Positions 37,310 through 51,738 of a stretch of DNA of 64,000 bases are shown here, piece by piece. Both the position numbers and the translations under genes were made by a program. The notes below the pieces were generated by a model that saw only the letters and a program-made list of their open reading frames with translations, was not told the DNA's origin and searched no databases. This stretch comes from Legionella antarctica (lineage in GTDB: Bacteria > Pseudomonadota > Gammaproteobacteria > Legionellales > Legionellaceae), in NCBI RefSeq assembly GCF_011764505.1, contig NZ_AP022839.1:3686806-3750805 (forward strand), read 5' to 3'. Numbering within the stretch: the first letter of the stretch is position 1; each line of letters begins with the position of its first letter.

Positions 37310-38164
37310 TTAAGATTTTGGTACTTGGGTTAAAAGGAGCGAGTCGAGCGGTGATGGAGTCTCTGCCAAACGCAGTTTGGTTAAACGAAGATAGCGTGTA
37401 GTGGTGCGGATGGAAGAATGGCCTAAAAGTTGTTTAATGGTATATAAATCGACCCCATCTTCTAGCATGTGCGTTGCAAAAGCATGCCTGAGCCCATGAA
37501 TACCTCCGCAGTGGTGGAGGTTTGCTTTTTCCTTTATCTGTTGCCATATACGGCGAATAGAAGGCGTTGTAATTGGCTCAGTACCATCTGTAAGAGAAAA
37601 TAGCCATGTTTTAGGATGATAAGCTTTCCAGTATTGGCGTAACTCTATTAATAAACAGGGTGGTAGTACCGTGTATCGATCTTTTTGGCCTTTCCCCTGT
37701 TCTATTTTAAGGCACATTTGTTCGCTATCGATGTCTTTAATTTTTAAATTAGCGATCTCACTAATTCGTAAACCAGAACCATAGGCTAACATCAATATAA
37801 CTCGGTATTTAACGTCATGAGCGACAGAAAAAAGCTGTTGAATCTCTTGACGGCTAGGAACCTCCGGTAATTTTTGTGGTTGTTTTACTATAGGGATACA
37901 AAAAGAAGTGTTTGGATGACCTAAGGTTTTTTCATAAAAAAATTTTAAAGCAGACACTAGGCAATTACAGGTTGAATAGGAGAATTTTTTATCTTTTAAA
38001 AGATGTAAGAGGTATTGTTCAATTTCATCATTGCTTATTTTATCAGGAGATCGATTATAGTAATTAGCCATACGACGAATACTTGTAATATATGACTTTC
38101 TTGTATTAAAACTAAAGCCATGTAAAAGCATATCATTATTCATTTTGTTACTTAACTTACTCAT
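37310..38164 (-). CDS. Tyrosine recombinase (phage-integrase family) of the IS91-type element
   Basis: This 284-residue recombinase has an N-terminal SAM-like core-binding domain (about 1-95) and a catalytic domain with the Arg in LAYGSGLRISEI, the Lys-bearing beta turn near EQGKGQKDRYTV, GIHGLRHAFATHML (His-x-x-Arg), GHSS and the nucleophile Tyr in TTTRYLRL. All catalytic residues are present. It is shorter than XerC/D. It precedes the transposase by four bases and is co-transcribed. It probably resolves or assists transposition intermediates. Confidence 0.85.
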   Translation of the reverse strand: MSKLSNKMNNDMLLHGFSFNTRKSYITSIRRMANYYNRSPDKISNDEIEQYLLHLLKDKKFSYSTCNCLVSALKFFYEKTLGHPNTSFCIPIVKQPQKLPEVPSRQEIQQLFSVAHDVKYRVILMLAYGSGLRISEIANLKIKDIDSEQMCLKIEQGKGQKDRYTVLPPCLLIELRQYWKAYHPKTWLFSLTDGTEPITTPSIRRIWQQIKEKANLHHCGGIHGLRHAFATHMLEDGVDLYTIKQLLGHSSIRTTTRYLRLTKLRLAETPSPLDSLLLTQVPKS

Positions 38165-38294
38165 AGTAGTTCCTTCTATAATGAATCAAAGACACTATAA
38201 GTTTGGCACTTAAAAGAACAAATATAGATTCGCGGGTTGTTTAGAACTGGAACAATACTTTGAGGCCTATGTGTACAAGGGTTTAGAGGTTGCC

Positions 38295-38317
38295 ACCGCC
38301 GCTAGGCGGTTTAGTTC
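38295..38317 (-). repeat. Terminal hairpin and GTTC at the upstream end of the IS91-type element
   Basis: A six-pair stem ACCGCC/GGCGGT with loop GCTA lies four bases from GTTC (38314-38317). This resembles the subterminal hairpin plus target tetranucleotide of IS91 ends. Confidence 0.6.
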
Positions 38318-39401
38318 AACCTAGCTTAACAAGCATCTGGATAGAACTATAATATGTTTCCTCAGCTAAAATTAACTGCAATAGCTTTTCATCATAGTGT
38401 TCTCTGAGCATAAATGGAATCAACTGGACTTGCTCACTGTTCCACAATGCACCATTCATAGTTTTTGCAAACACATTTTTTTGTAAGAAAACTCTGTTTT
38501 CGTTCAGTACTTGCTCTTCATAAAATAAAACTACCATTTGCAATATACTTCTATTGATTCGTGCATCATCACTTAAGAGAGTGTTTTCAATTTCCTTTCG
38601 TAATCCGCCATGTTCTGATAAGCAATCGTTTAACATGGCGGCAGATAAAATAATCTTATATTCAGCTAATAAGTCCAGAATGGGGTTCTCTGCAAGTAGT
38701 GTTTCAAGTCCAAATTCATTAAAATTTATAGGCTCCACACCCTTTGCTGCTTGATCAGTAACTGGCATCAAACGTGTCAGGTGAGCCAACCTGAACGCCT
38801 TGGTATCAATTTCTCCCGTCTCCTTTTTGATTATATTTTGCAGCCAATTATAGATAAACGGAAAGTCAATTTGATTCATTAATGGATTTTGTAAAGGATC
38901 TGTTGAAGAGACTGCAACATCTTGTGCTGTCGTTCTTTGGACATAGGGTGTCAAATCACAACCGGATAAAAGTATAACTGTTCTTGCTTCTGGGGCAAGA
39001 TGATTATTTTTAACCAGACCCAACATCCATTGTTTTGGTTCATCTTGCCTGTACATTAACATTAAACCACAAGGTTCTTGTTTATCATTTACATAAGCAA
39101 AATGTAGATGAACAAAATTTTCTTGATACTCCTTTAGGGTTTCATTATCCTTTATTAAAGGGTTAGCCTCGCCCATAAACCAATACAAATTACCAGCAGA
39201 CATATTTCCACTTAAATAAGAACTTTGCGCTTCGGCACCCCAGGATTTGATAAAATAACTTGCCTGGACATTGGTACCAAGAAATCTGGTCTGGAGCATA
39301 TCTCCTGTCGTTAGATAGTGCTCAGCACTTGTTCCCAGCATCCACTCCTGATTGCAAGCATGAAATAATTGTGGCGCCTTGCCTTGTAATAAATAAACCA
39401 T
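38316..39401 (-). CDS. Effector-like protein adjoining the IS91-type insertion
   Basis: This 361-residue soluble protein is not recognised. It opens MVYLLQGKAPQLFHACNQ, has a mixed alpha/beta first half with YWFMGEAN and HLHFAYVNDKQEPCGLMLMY, and a helical second half. Its stop TGA falls inside TTGAAC at the element boundary, so the reading may be cut short by the insertion. A TATAAT-like -10 lies about 40 bases before the start. Together with the gene at 34616-35722 it could form one original protein of about 740 residues, but a genuine separate stop is equally possible. Confidence 0.55.
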   Translation of the reverse strand: MVYLLQGKAPQLFHACNQEWMLGTSAEHYLTTGDMLQTRFLGTNVQASYFIKSWGAEAQSSYLSGNMSAGNLYWFMGEANPLIKDNETLKEYQENFVHLHFAYVNDKQEPCGLMLMYRQDEPKQWMLGLVKNNHLAPEARTVILLSGCDLTPYVQRTTAQDVAVSSTDPLQNPLMNQIDFPFIYNWLQNIIKKETGEIDTKAFRLAHLTRLMPVTDQAAKGVEPINFNEFGLETLLAENPILDLLAEYKIILSAAMLNDCLSEHGGLRKEIENTLLSDDARINRSILQMVVLFYEEQVLNENRVFLQKNVFAKTMNGALWNSEQVQLIPFMLREHYDEKLLQLILAEETYYSSIQMLVKLG

Positions 39402-39813
39402 AATCAGGTATCTCTAGCTCTAAATTACAGACATTATAAACAATAATGATGCATAATAGTGATGTTTATTTGCAGATATTTGAATAAATTGTGTTTTTTT
39501 AATATTTTATGCCTTTTTTATGGTCGATCTATTGATATTATTGCATCCGTTTATCGAAATAAATAAAATGGGAACTACATTTAAGGCAATAAAACATATA
39601 GTCCAGGAAAAAGAGTTTAACTCAAAACAAATAAAACATTAGACGTGGGAATTAGAGTTGGTACATGAAAAAAAGCATGGGGCTCTCTTAATTATAGAAA
39701 ATAAAGTTTCACCTTAACTTATCATAAACCATACTCTTTTTATTATAAGAGGCTCACCTTGTATAAACTATTAACCTCTTTTCCAAATTATTTAGATATT
39801 CTAATAGGAACAT
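39402..39813. other. AT-rich intergenic region between divergent genes
   Basis: No gene found. It contains the probable -10 (TATAAT near 39439, minus strand) of the effector-like gene. The rest is AT-rich with no clear repeats. Confidence 0.4.
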
Positions 39814-40677
39814 ATGAAATTTAATATTATCGGTGCAGGAAGACTGGGTAAAAATGTTGCCCTGTCACTTTCAACAGCTCACATTGCCTCATTGCAATCA
39901 GTGTATAATCGCACATTCAAAAGTGGCGAGAGGGCATGTCTCCAACTTGGTTCAGGCAATCCAGTAAATAAAATCAGCGATTTGTCTCGTGCAGATATTA
40001 CCTGGATTACTTGTAATGATGACTCAATTAAATCAACAGTCGCCAATCTGGAGAACCATTCATTATTAAAAGAAGGCAGTCTGGTTTTCCACTGTAGTGG
40101 TGTATTAAATTCAACGCTGCTAACACCTCTGAAAAAACGAAAATGCCTGGTTGCGAGTTTCCATCCTATAAAGGCATTTAAGGCAGACTATTTAGATGCA
40201 AATGCTTTTAATCTTATCGACTGTGTTGTAGAAGGAGATGAGCAGGCCTGTGCATGGTTGCACCGCACCTTTACCAGTCTGGGGGCCAATATCATCACCC
40301 TTAAACCTGAAACTAAAACCGTATACCATGCTGCTGCGTGCATGGCATCAAATTATTTAATTACTCTAGCCTCTTGTAGTGAACACTTATTTCTTCAGTC
40401 CGGCATAGACAAAAAGCACGCCCGACACATCATGTGCAAATTAATGCAGGGAAATTTAAATAACATACAAGAGACAAGGTTACTATCCGAGGCGCTCACT
40501 GGACCAATAATGCGCGGTGATTATGAAACACTTGCTCTGCATCTGAGGGCAATAAAGGACCCGATTATAGAGCAATTATATAAAGCAGCCGGATTAGCTA
40601 CTCTTCAACTAACTCAGCTACCAGAAGATCAGAAGCGACTCATGTCTCACTTGCTACAACTTGAATCTGAAAGTTAA
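39814..40677 (+). CDS. Rossmann-fold oxidoreductase with DUF2520 domain
   Basis: This 287-residue protein has an N-terminal NAD(P)-binding fold (FNIIGAGRLGKNVALSL, residues 3-19) and a C-terminal helical DUF2520 domain (about 150-280) with AAACMASNYLITLA and ALTGPIMRGD, the family hallmark. Fold and domain order resemble ProC and 6-phosphogluconate dehydrogenase. The substrate is not known for the family. It is a single gene with AGGAAC before its ATG. Confidence 0.8.
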   Translation: MKFNIIGAGRLGKNVALSLSTAHIASLQSVYNRTFKSGERACLQLGSGNPVNKISDLSRADITWITCNDDSIKSTVANLENHSLLKEGSLVFHCSGVLNSTLLTPLKKRKCLVASFHPIKAFKADYLDANAFNLIDCVVEGDEQACAWLHRTFTSLGANIITLKPETKTVYHAAACMASNYLITLASCSEHLFLQSGIDKKHARHIMCKLMQGNLNNIQETRLLSEALTGPIMRGDYETLALHLRAIKDPIIEQLYKAAGLATLQLTQLPEDQKRLMSHLLQLESES

Positions 40678-40874
40678 ATCAGTAACCAAACCCTTACTGC
40701 ACCAAGCGAATGACGCGAACAAGTCACGACATGTAGATAACAGAGTCCTCCCATCAACACGTGATGTTTCACGGGAAACTTTTCTTTATCACCTTATTGC
40801 CTGGTAAGGGAGAATAAGGGCACCAAAACTGAAGCCTCCCAAGTTGCACGGAGACCTCTAATAGAAGTTCCATA

Positions 40875-43133
40875 TTAGCTCGATCCTGCTTCTGTAACCT
40901 GCAAATGAGTTACATTCTGCAATCCTCTGGGAAGATGGTTACCTCTTCGTCCCCGCTCACCTTTGTAATGAATAAGATCCCCACCTTTGAGAGTAAAATG
41001 CCGCTTTCCTGCATGAACAGTTAGTGAATCTGCAATCGATAAAACCTGTACATCAACTATATATTCCTCTCTAGAGATTGCTTTAGCGGAAGGAATACTA
41101 ATTAATTTATTCCCTTTTCCACGCGACAATGCCGGTAGCTCGTTAATCGAAAAAATAAGCAAGCGCCCTACGCTGGTAGCGCAAGCAACAAATACTTCAT
41201 TGTGATTTGGCAAAAGTCTTGGTGGTAATATCCGACTATTTTTGGGTAATTTAATACATGCTTTACCATTACGATTTTTTACATAGAGATCACTTACTTT
41301 TGCAATAAACCCATACCCAGCATCACTTGCTAAGAGAACTTTTTGATCAGGCTCTCCCCCAACTATGGCTTCAAATACCATCCCTTCAGCAGGATTTAAT
41401 TTACCTGTTAATGGTTCACCTTGTCCCCTTGCAGAAGGAAGTACATGTCCGGGCAAAGAATAAACTTTGCCTTCACTATCAAAAAATACAATTTGTTGAT
41501 TGGAGCGAGCTAAAGTCTGCGCTTTAAATTCATCTCCTGCTTTGTAATTAAGATCCTTTCCATCAACATCATGCCCTTTTCCAGCTCTTATCCAACCATT
41601 TTTAGACAGGACAACGGTAATAGGTTCATTAGGGAGAATATCCTCTTCTTTTAACGCCTGAGATTCTTGTCTGACAATAATTGGTGAACGGCGACCATCA
41701 CCGTACTCATTCCTGTCTTTAATAATCTCTTCTTTAACTAATTTCTTCAAAAGGGTTTCACTGGCTAGAGTAGTTTGTAAGTTATCCCGCTCCGCACTGA
41801 GTGCATCCAATTCCCCATGTAATTTTACTTCTTCCAATTTAGCTAAATGACGCAGTTTCATTTCCAGAATAGCTTCTGCTTGTCGTTCACTCAGACTAAA
41901 ACGAGCAATTAATCCTTGTTTAGGATGATCATGCTCACGAATAATGGCTATTACTTCATCAATATTCAAGTAGGCAATCAGTAATCCCTCAAGAACATGG
42001 ATACGCTCAAGAACTTTCTCCAACCTGTATTGCAAACGTCTTTTTACCGTAGCCAAACGATAAATCAACCATTCATTAAGAATTTGGACCAATCCTTTGA
42101 CCCGTGGCTTGCCATCAAGGCCTATCATATTAAAGTTAACGCGGTAACTGCGCTCCAGATCCGTAGTGGCGAATAGATGAGACATCAATCCTTCGGTATC
42201 AACACGATTGGATTTAGGAATGATTACCAATCGTGTGGGATGTTCGTGATCGGACTCATCGCGTAAGTCGTCGACCATCGGGATTTTTTTCTGCTGCATT
42301 TGCAGAGCAATTTGCTCAATTATCTTTGCGCCCGAGACCTGGTAGGGCAGTTCGGTAATGACGATATTATGTTTTTCTTGTATGTAAACTGCCCTCATTT
42401 TAATTGAACCACTTCCTGTTTCATACATGGCAGTAATTGATTCGCTGGGGGTAATTATTTCCGCCTGTGTTGGAAAATCGGGGCCTTGAATATGTTCGCG
42501 AATAGCAGTTAAACCCGCCTGAGGGTGATCCAGCAAATGAATACAAGCATTAGCCACCTCAGTTAGATTATGGGGTAAGATATCCGAGGCCATTCCCACT
42601 GCAATCCCAGTGGCTCCATTTAATAAAATATTGGGTAGTCGAGCGGGAAGCAAAGAAGGCTCTTGCAAAGTGCCATCAAAGTTATCTACCCAATTCACTG
42701 TTCCCTGTAATAACTCACCAAGTAAAACTTCTGCATAGGGAGATAAACGAGCTTCTGTATATCGCATTGCTGCAAATGATTTCGGATCATCGGGCGATCC
42801 CCAGTTTCCCTGTCCATCCACAAAGGGATACCGATAGGAAAACGGTTGTGCCATTAAAACCATTGCTTCATAGCAGGCACTATCACCATGCGGGTGAAAT
42901 TTACCTAATACATCCCCTACAGTTCGTGCTGATTTCTTATATTTAGCTGTAGCTTTTAATCCCAGTTCAGACATGGCGTAAACGATGCGACGTTGGACTG
43001 GTTTTAAGCCATCAGCTATATTGGGTAAAGCTCTGTCCAAAATGACATACATTGAGTAATCAAGGTAGGCTTTTTCTGTAAATTCGGTCAGAGGTTTTCT
43101 TTCAGTCACTTGGTTCATATTATTTATTGTCAT
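40875..43133 (-). CDS. parC: DNA topoisomerase IV subunit A
   Basis: This 752-residue protein is the breakage-reunion subunit that unlinks daughter chromosomes with ParE. The catalytic Tyr125 is in [11 protein letters not shown]. The quinolone-resistance region [15 protein letters not shown] retains Ser85 and Glu89, the residues equivalent to Ser80 and Glu84 of E. coli, so no classical resistance substitution is seen. The C-terminal beta-pinwheel (about 500-740) holds [23 protein letters not shown]. ParE is not in the window. A second ATG five codons downstream is a possible start. Confidence 0.95.
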   Translation of the reverse strand: MTINNMNQVTERKPLTEFTEKAYLDYSMYVILDRALPNIADGLKPVQRRIVYAMSELGLKATAKYKKSARTVGDVLGKFHPHGDSACYEAMVLMAQPFSYRYPFVDGQGNWGSPDDPKSFAAMRYTEARLSPYAEVLLGELLQGTVNWVDNFDGTLQEPSLLPARLPNILLNGATGIAVGMASDILPHNLTEVANACIHLLDHPQAGLTAIREHIQGPDFPTQAEIITPSESITAMYETGSGSIKMRAVYIQEKHNIVITELPYQVSGAKIIEQIALQMQQKKIPMVDDLRDESDHEHPTRLVIIPKSNRVDTEGLMSHLFATTDLERSYRVNFNMIGLDGKPRVKGLVQILNEWLIYRLATVKRRLQYRLEKVLERIHVLEGLLIAYLNIDEVIAIIREHDHPKQGLIARFSLSERQAEAILEMKLRHLAKLEEVKLHGELDALSAERDNLQTTLASETLLKKLVKEEIIKDRNEYGDGRRSPIIVRQESQALKEEDILPNEPITVVLSKNGWIRAGKGHDVDGKDLNYKAGDEFKAQTLARSNQQIVFFDSEGKVYSLPGHVLPSARGQGEPLTGKLNPAEGMVFEAIVGGEPDQKVLLASDAGYGFIAKVSDLYVKNRNGKACIKLPKNSRILPPRLLPNHNEVFVACATSVGRLLIFSINELPALSRGKGNKLISIPSAKAISREEYIVDVQVLSIADSLTVHAGKRHFTLKGGDLIHYKGERGRRGNHLPRGLQNVTHLQVTEAGSS

Positions 43134-43743
43134 TTAAGTTATTAATCACTATTCAATCATCGTAGTGCAATCATGCTGAGTATTGCAAAGCTATTTTAAC
43201 AGAATATTCATGATGTTAGAAATGTAAACAGGATGTTAATTGTGCATAACTTTGTCCCTAATTTCAGGCAACTGCAACCGTCTAATGTAACTTGTTGATA
43301 TATCTATAAATATTTTAATAAAATTTTGTTGTGGATTATTTATTCTGTGGATAACCCTGTGTATGAATCATGAATAAGTAGTGTAACTCTTTGTTAAATA
43401 CATTAATTTTCTTTTCAAGAATGATAAGGTATCGAACTAGAAAAATATCTTTGTTTCTAAGCAGATATCATTAAATATATATAATTAAAAAGCGTAAGCC
43501 TCTTAATTAAAAAGATTTTGAAATGGTCCTTTCTGCATGATGGTGTGAAATCAATTTTCGAGTTTGCTGTATCAGGTCGTCCATTTTTGTAAATAATTTG
43601 CAACCATACCCCTTTCTGTTTAATCAATGCCAAAAACGTCCTAAACAGATTTTTTAGTATGAATGTGATGAATCAAGACTTACACAGAAGAAGAAATAAG
43701 ATAAAGTCGGTAACCATGTCCGACCTTATCTATTTAAAAAACA
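43134..43743. other. Intergenic region with a small DnaA-box cluster
   Basis: TGTGGATAA (43346-43354) is a perfect DnaA box; TGTGGATTA (43330-43338) and TGTGCATAA (43241-43249) each have one mismatch. All three point the same way. The region separates parC from the ATP synthase operon. No gene is evident. Confidence 0.5.
43699..43731 (-). terminator. Terminator of the ATP synthase operon
   Basis: AGATAAAGTCGG and CCGACCTTATCT form a 12-base stem with one mismatch and a nine-base loop. On the minus strand a T-rich TATTTCTTCTTC follows. It lies 12 bases after the atpC stop. Confidence 0.65.
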
Positions 43744-44166
43744 TTACTTGATGATTTTTCTGAATTTTTGAATAGCACGAATCTGGGCAACTGCACGAGC
43801 TAATTCCACAGCAGCAACTGAATAATCTATATCGCCATTTTTATTTGCCATTGCAGCTTCAGCTTGTGACTTGGCAGTAAGTGCTGCAGCCTCATCTAAA
43901 TAATCTGCACGTTCAACAGCATCGGCAAGCACGGTAACACAGTTAGGTTGCACCTCGAGCATGCCGCCCTGTACGTAATAAATTTCCTGCGCGCCACCTG
44001 GCAAGGTAAGTCGTACCTCGCCTGGTTTTAATACAGTAAGCAATGGAGCATGACCCGGTGTAATGCCAACCTCACCCAATTCTCCACTAGCAACTACCAT
44101 CTCTACCAAACCGGAGAAGATTTCATGTTCTGCACTGACAATATCCAGGTGCGTTGTAATCGTCAT
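43744..44166 (-). CDS. atpC: ATP synthase epsilon subunit
   Basis: This 140-residue F1 central-stalk subunit couples rotation and inhibits ATP hydrolysis through its C-terminal helices. The beta-sandwich ([40 protein letters not shown]) and the Ala/Arg-rich helix pair (about 95-140) are complete. ATG 44166 is chosen to fit the family start [10 protein letters not shown]. It is the last gene of the operon and is followed by a terminator. Confidence 0.95.
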   Translation of the reverse strand: MTITTHLDIVSAEHEIFSGLVEMVVASGELGEVGITPGHAPLLTVLKPGEVRLTLPGGAQEIYYVQGGMLEVQPNCVTVLADAVERADYLDEAAALTAKSQAEAAMANKNGDIDYSVAAVELARAVAQIRAIQKFRKIIK

Positions 44167-44177
44167 ATCTGCTTGCC

Positions 44178-46432
<2,255 letters not shown>

Positions 46433-46491
46433 ATATCACTTCGCCTTTATTGATTTATAGGTCATTACTTTTATGGCAATGACCTTATAAT

Positions 46492-48045
46492 TTACCAACT
46501 AGCCGTACGTTTAAAATCCTCAACAGCTGCTTTCAGTTTTGCTTCAATTGCGTCATCATACCCACCAGCTTCATTTATGGAGTGTAACAATGCTGCATGT
46601 GAGCTGCGCATGTAGTCATGCAGTGATGCTTCAAATGAACTTATTTCGTTCACAGGAACATCATCCAAATATCCTTTTTCAACGACAAATAACGACACAC
46701 CCATTTCTGCAACAGAAAATGGTGAATACTGTTTTTGCTTCATTAGCTCGGTAATTCGTTGACCACGTTCCAGTTGCTTACGTGTTGCATCATCCAAATC
46801 TGAGGCAAACTGAGAGAACGCCTCCAACTCACGGAATTGAGCAAGAGCCAAGCGTGTACCGCCACCTAGTTTTTTCATGATTTTTGTTTGTGCTGCACCA
46901 CCAACCCGTGAAACGGACAAACCAGAGTTAATAGCCGGTCTTACTCCTGAGTTGAATAAATCCACATCCAGGAAAATCTGGCCGTCGGTAATGGAAATTA
47001 CGTTTGTTGGCACGAATGCGGAAACGTCACCGGCTTGCGTTTCGATAATCGGTAGTGCAGTTAGGGATCCTGTTTTACCTTTTACTTCGCCGTTAGTTAG
47101 TTTTTCAACTTCTTCAGCATTAATTCGAGCGGCTCTTTCCAGTAATCGTGAATGTAAATAAAAAATATCTCCAGGATATGCCTCGCGGCCTGGAGGTCTG
47201 CGGAGTAACAGAGAAATTTGACGATAAGCCCAAGCTTGTTTAGTCAAGTCATCATAGACGATCAAAGCATCTTCGCCACGTTCCATGAAGTACTCACCCA
47301 TCGTGCAGCCAGAATAAGGTGCAATAAACTGTAGTGCGGCAGAATCAGAAGCACCAGCAACAACAACGATTGTATGCTCCAAAGCGCCGTGCTCTTCTAG
47401 TTTGCGTACTATAGAAGCCACTGAGGATGCCTTCTGGCCTATAGCCACGTACACGCATTTAACCCCAGTGCCTTTTTGATTGATAATCGCATCAATTGCG
47501 ATTGCTGTTTTACCTGTTTGCCGGTCGCCAATAATAAGCTCACGCTGCCCACGGCCAACAGGAATCATTGCATCGATTGCTTTCAATCCTGTCTGTACTG
47601 GTTGATCCACTGATTTACGTGAAATTACGCCAGGAGCAACCTTTTCGATGGGAGACATTCTGTCAGACTCAATAGGTCCTTTTCCATCAATAGGGTTACC
47701 TAAAGCATCAACAACACGTCCTAAAAGGCCTTTACCTACTGGAACTTCAAGAATGCGGCCGGTACATTTACCTTTTTGGCCTTCAGCCAATGATGAAGAA
47801 TCACCGAGAATTACAGCACCGACTGAATCTCTTTCCAGGTTAAGTGCCAGACCATAAACACCACCAGGGAACTCAATCATTTCACCTGCCATTGCATCAG
47901 CAAGGCCATGTAAACGAACAATCCCGTCTTTTAAACTAACTACTGTCCCTTCATTACGTGCTTCTGAGACCACATTGAATTGATCTATTTTCTTTCTGAT
48001 TAATTCGCTGATTTCAGAAGGATTTAACGCTACTTGTTCTGACAT
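46492..48045 (-). CDS. atpA: ATP synthase alpha subunit
   Basis: This 517-residue regulatory nucleotide-binding F1 subunit has Walker [10 protein letters not shown] and Walker [19 protein letters not shown]. The arginine finger lies in [19 protein letters not shown]. The N-terminal helix ([15 protein letters not shown]) binds the delta subunit. Full length and intact. Confidence 0.97.
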   Translation of the reverse strand: MSEQVALNPSEISELIRKKIDQFNVVSEARNEGTVVSLKDGIVRLHGLADAMAGEMIEFPGGVYGLALNLERDSVGAVILGDSSSLAEGQKGKCTGRILEVPVGKGLLGRVVDALGNPIDGKGPIESDRMSPIEKVAPGVISRKSVDQPVQTGLKAIDAMIPVGRGQRELIIGDRQTGKTAIAIDAIINQKGTGVKCVYVAIGQKASSVASIVRKLEEHGALEHTIVVVAGASDSAALQFIAPYSGCTMGEYFMERGEDALIVYDDLTKQAWAYRQISLLLRRPPGREAYPGDIFYLHSRLLERAARINAEEVEKLTNGEVKGKTGSLTALPIIETQAGDVSAFVPTNVISITDGQIFLDVDLFNSGVRPAINSGLSVSRVGGAAQTKIMKKLGGGTRLALAQFRELEAFSQFASDLDDATRKQLERGQRITELMKQKQYSPFSVAEMGVSLFVVEKGYLDDVPVNEISSFEASLHDYMRSSHAALLHSINEAGGYDDAIEAKLKAAVEDFKRTASW

Positions 48046-48062
48046 GAAAACTATCCTCTAAA

Positions 48063-48605
48063 TTAAGCGGCCAAGCCGGTGCCAAGTTTATTGAGCTTGC
48101 CCCGAACTGAGCCATCGATAACTAAATCACCTGCTCGGATTACTGCTCCGCCAAGCAAGGAGGGATCAATACTTATTTTTAACGACACTTTACGTTTGAT
48201 GCGCTTACTTAATGAATCTATCATTTGCTGCTGTTGCGTGGCGGTTAGGGTAGAATAACTGACTACATCGACATCTAATGTCTTTTCTTGCTCTGCTCTA
48301 TGAGCTTCGTAGAGTCCTTTAATTTCTGGCAACAACATCAGTCTTTTATTAGTAGCTAACAAGGAAATCAAATGATGTAATGACTTGCTCTCTTTTACTT
48401 TAGAGCCACATATTGATTGTAAAAGGTCAATTTGCTGTTCCATTTTTGCTGCAGGATTGGTAATAAATTCACATGCTTTAGGATCCAGGATTGCTTGAGC
48501 AAGAATAAGCAAATACTCAGACCATTCAGCTAATTTATTTTCCGCTAGTGCATGTTCAAAAATAGCCTTTGCATAAGGTCTGGCTATGGTGGTGCTATCA
48601 GACAT
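48063..48605 (-). CDS. atpH: ATP synthase delta subunit
   Basis: This 180-residue stator subunit links the top of F1 to the b-subunit stalk. N-terminal six-helix bundle ([13 protein letters not shown]) and a C-terminal [22 protein letters not shown], the family signature, are present. Confidence 0.95.
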   Translation of the reverse strand: MSDSTTIARPYAKAIFEHALAENKLAEWSEYLLILAQAILDPKACEFITNPAAKMEQQIDLLQSICGSKVKESKSLHHLISLLATNKRLMLLPEIKGLYEAHRAEQEKTLDVDVVSYSTLTATQQQQMIDSLSKRIKRKVSLKISIDPSLLGGAVIRAGDLVIDGSVRGKLNKLGTGLAA

Positions 48606-48606
48606 T

Positions 48607-49077
48607 TTAAATCTCTTCTATCAAGTTATCTAGCAGTGCGCTGTTCGCTTTAGCATCCACTTCACGCATTAGTATTTTTTCAGCGCCGGAGATAGCTAAT
48701 TTGGCAACTTGCTTTCGAAGCGCTTCTTTGGCGTGGTTTACTTGCTGCGCTAACTGCTCCTGAGCGAGTTTTGCCTGAATCTGGGCTTCTCGTTTAGCTG
48801 CCTCTTTAGCTTCTTCAATGATTTGTGACGCGCGTTTATTCGCTTTATCAATAATATCAGCGGATTGGGCTTTTGCTTGTCTTAACTCATCTTTAACACG
48901 ATGTTGTGCTAATTCCAGTTCCTTTCGACCACGCTCGGCAGCTGATAAGCCATCAGCGATTTTTTCTTGTCTTTCTTCTAATGCCTTGGCTAATGGAGGC
49001 CAAACCAGTTTCATAGTAAACAGAACAAATGCGGCAAAAACCAGCATTTGTACTACTAATGTTAAATTAATATCCAA
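48607..49077 (-). CDS. atpF: ATP synthase b subunit
   Basis: This 156-residue peripheral stalk subunit has one N-terminal membrane helix (about 5-26) and a long charged coiled coil with [17 protein letters not shown]. Only one b-type gene is present, so it forms a homodimer. Its stop is separated by one base from the start of atpH. Confidence 0.95.
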   Translation of the reverse strand: MDINLTLVVQMLVFAAFVLFTMKLVWPPLAKALEERQEKIADGLSAAERGRKELELAQHRVKDELRQAKAQSADIIDKANKRASQIIEEAKEAAKREAQIQAKLAQEQLAQQVNHAKEALRKQVAKLAISGAEKILMREVDAKANSALLDNLIEEI

Positions 49078-49129
49078 AGTAATTTCTCCTGTAACAATTA
49101 GGGCGCAGCGGCGCCCTGTTTATGTGTTA

Positions 49130-49435
<306 letters not shown>

Positions 49436-49444
49436 TTAAATCGG

Positions 49445-50687
<1,243 letters not shown>

Positions 50688-50823
50688 CGCGCGAATTATA
50701 AATCAATCGATTGGAATAATCAACGCCGTTATTCAATTCTCAAGCTATAATATAAATGTAGGGCTTATTTTAATCCAAAAGATGAATAAGCAGCTGTAAT
50801 TACATCTCGCCAAAGGAATCAAT

Positions 50824-51069
50824 ATGTCTGAAAAAACTCAACATACGGCAGCTAGTCTGCGAGAAAAAATGCTCCATCGGTATAGTGATGGGTTGGACCA
50901 CAAACACAACAAGAATCACCTCTCATATCGGCAACACTGTAAATCCCACCCCTGCAATCAAAACCGCGATAAAGACGAAGAATCCATGTTAAATGAGTCT
51001 ACGGGGCTATTAAGAGAATTTAAATTACGAAAAATTCGTAAACGACTGGATAAAGGTAGAATCCATTGA
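50824..51069 (+). CDS. Small hydrophilic protein of unknown function
   Basis: This 81-residue protein is highly charged, rich in His, Lys and Asn (HKHNKNHLSYRQHCKSH), with two Cys. AAAGGAA lies six bases before its ATG, which supports translation. No domain is recognised. It diverges from the ATP synthase operon. Confidence 0.5.
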   Translation: MSEKTQHTAASLREKMLHRYSDGLDHKHNKNHLSYRQHCKSHPCNQNRDKDEESMLNESTGLLREFKLRKIRKRLDKGRIH

Positions 51070-51164
51070 TACAGTATATGTTATCCTCCCAGGTTAGCCA
51101 CTTCCTGGATTGGACGCGCAGCTGATGGCCTGATTTTGTTCAGGCCATATTTATTTCGATCTTG

Positions 51165-51737
51165 TTACGGTTGGTACGTGAAATACCTCAGTATCTTAAC
51201 AACGTGCTCTACACCTCTGGTAAAACGGGCTATTTTAATTACCTTTTCAGCTTCATCTCGTTTCACATCACCCATTAAATAGACAATTCGATCGGAGGTG
51301 ACTATCTTAAATGCATCCGGATCTATGGTAGAGTCTGCCAATATTTGACTGCGAATTTTAGTAGTTATCCAAACATCCTGTATCTTGTTTGATGCAATTG
51401 AATTAACTGTTATTTCGTTAAATAACCGCCGATACCCATTGACGGAACGTAGGCGGCGTGACAATTCATCAAGCAGTTCGACCGAAGGCACATGACCGGC
51501 AAGTAATATATCACCATTAAAAACCGCAATATCAATGGCACAATTCTTGTTATTAAAGGTTCTATCCACCGCTAAAACATTGTTTACTTCTACAAGCAGG
51601 TGATAATCGTCTAATTTTTTATACGTATCATGCCGGTCATAAATCACAGAGGCACCAGTCCATATGGTTCCAATACAACCTGACAAACCACAGGCCATAA
51701 TTATAGCAGGTACTATATAACGTCCTTGTTTTGACAT
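51165..51737 (-). CDS. BON-domain lipoprotein
   Basis: This 190-residue outer-membrane lipoprotein has the lipobox LSGC (Cys21) and two BON domains (about 48-115 and 120-185), with GDILLAGHVPS and RIVYLMGDVKRDEAEKVI as hallmark strands. BON domains bind phospholipid. It follows a second BON lipoprotein by one base and was probably created by duplication. The tandem pair extends the usual single dolP gene. Confidence 0.85.
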   Translation of the reverse strand: MSKQGRYIVPAIIMACGLSGCIGTIWTGASVIYDRHDTYKKLDDYHLLVEVNNVLAVDRTFNNKNCAIDIAVFNGDILLAGHVPSVELLDELSRRLRSVNGYRRLFNEITVNSIASNKIQDVWITTKIRSQILADSTIDPDAFKIVTSDRIVYLMGDVKRDEAEKVIKIARFTRGVEHVVKILRYFTYQP

Positions 51738-51738
51738 T

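Larger units (their letters stand above)
35785..38317 (-). mobile_element. IS91 family element carrying a tyrosine recombinase
   Basis: A tyrosine recombinase, an HUH transposase and a small downstream gene run in one direction with overlapping or nearly touching ends. One boundary shows a hairpin ACCGCC-GCTA-GGCGGT (38295-38310) followed by TTAGTTC; GTTC/GAAC is the tetranucleotide IS91 relatives insert next to. The other boundary has a 15-bp inverted repeat. Exact ends are estimates. No direct target repeat is expected for rolling-circle elements. Confidence 0.7.
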
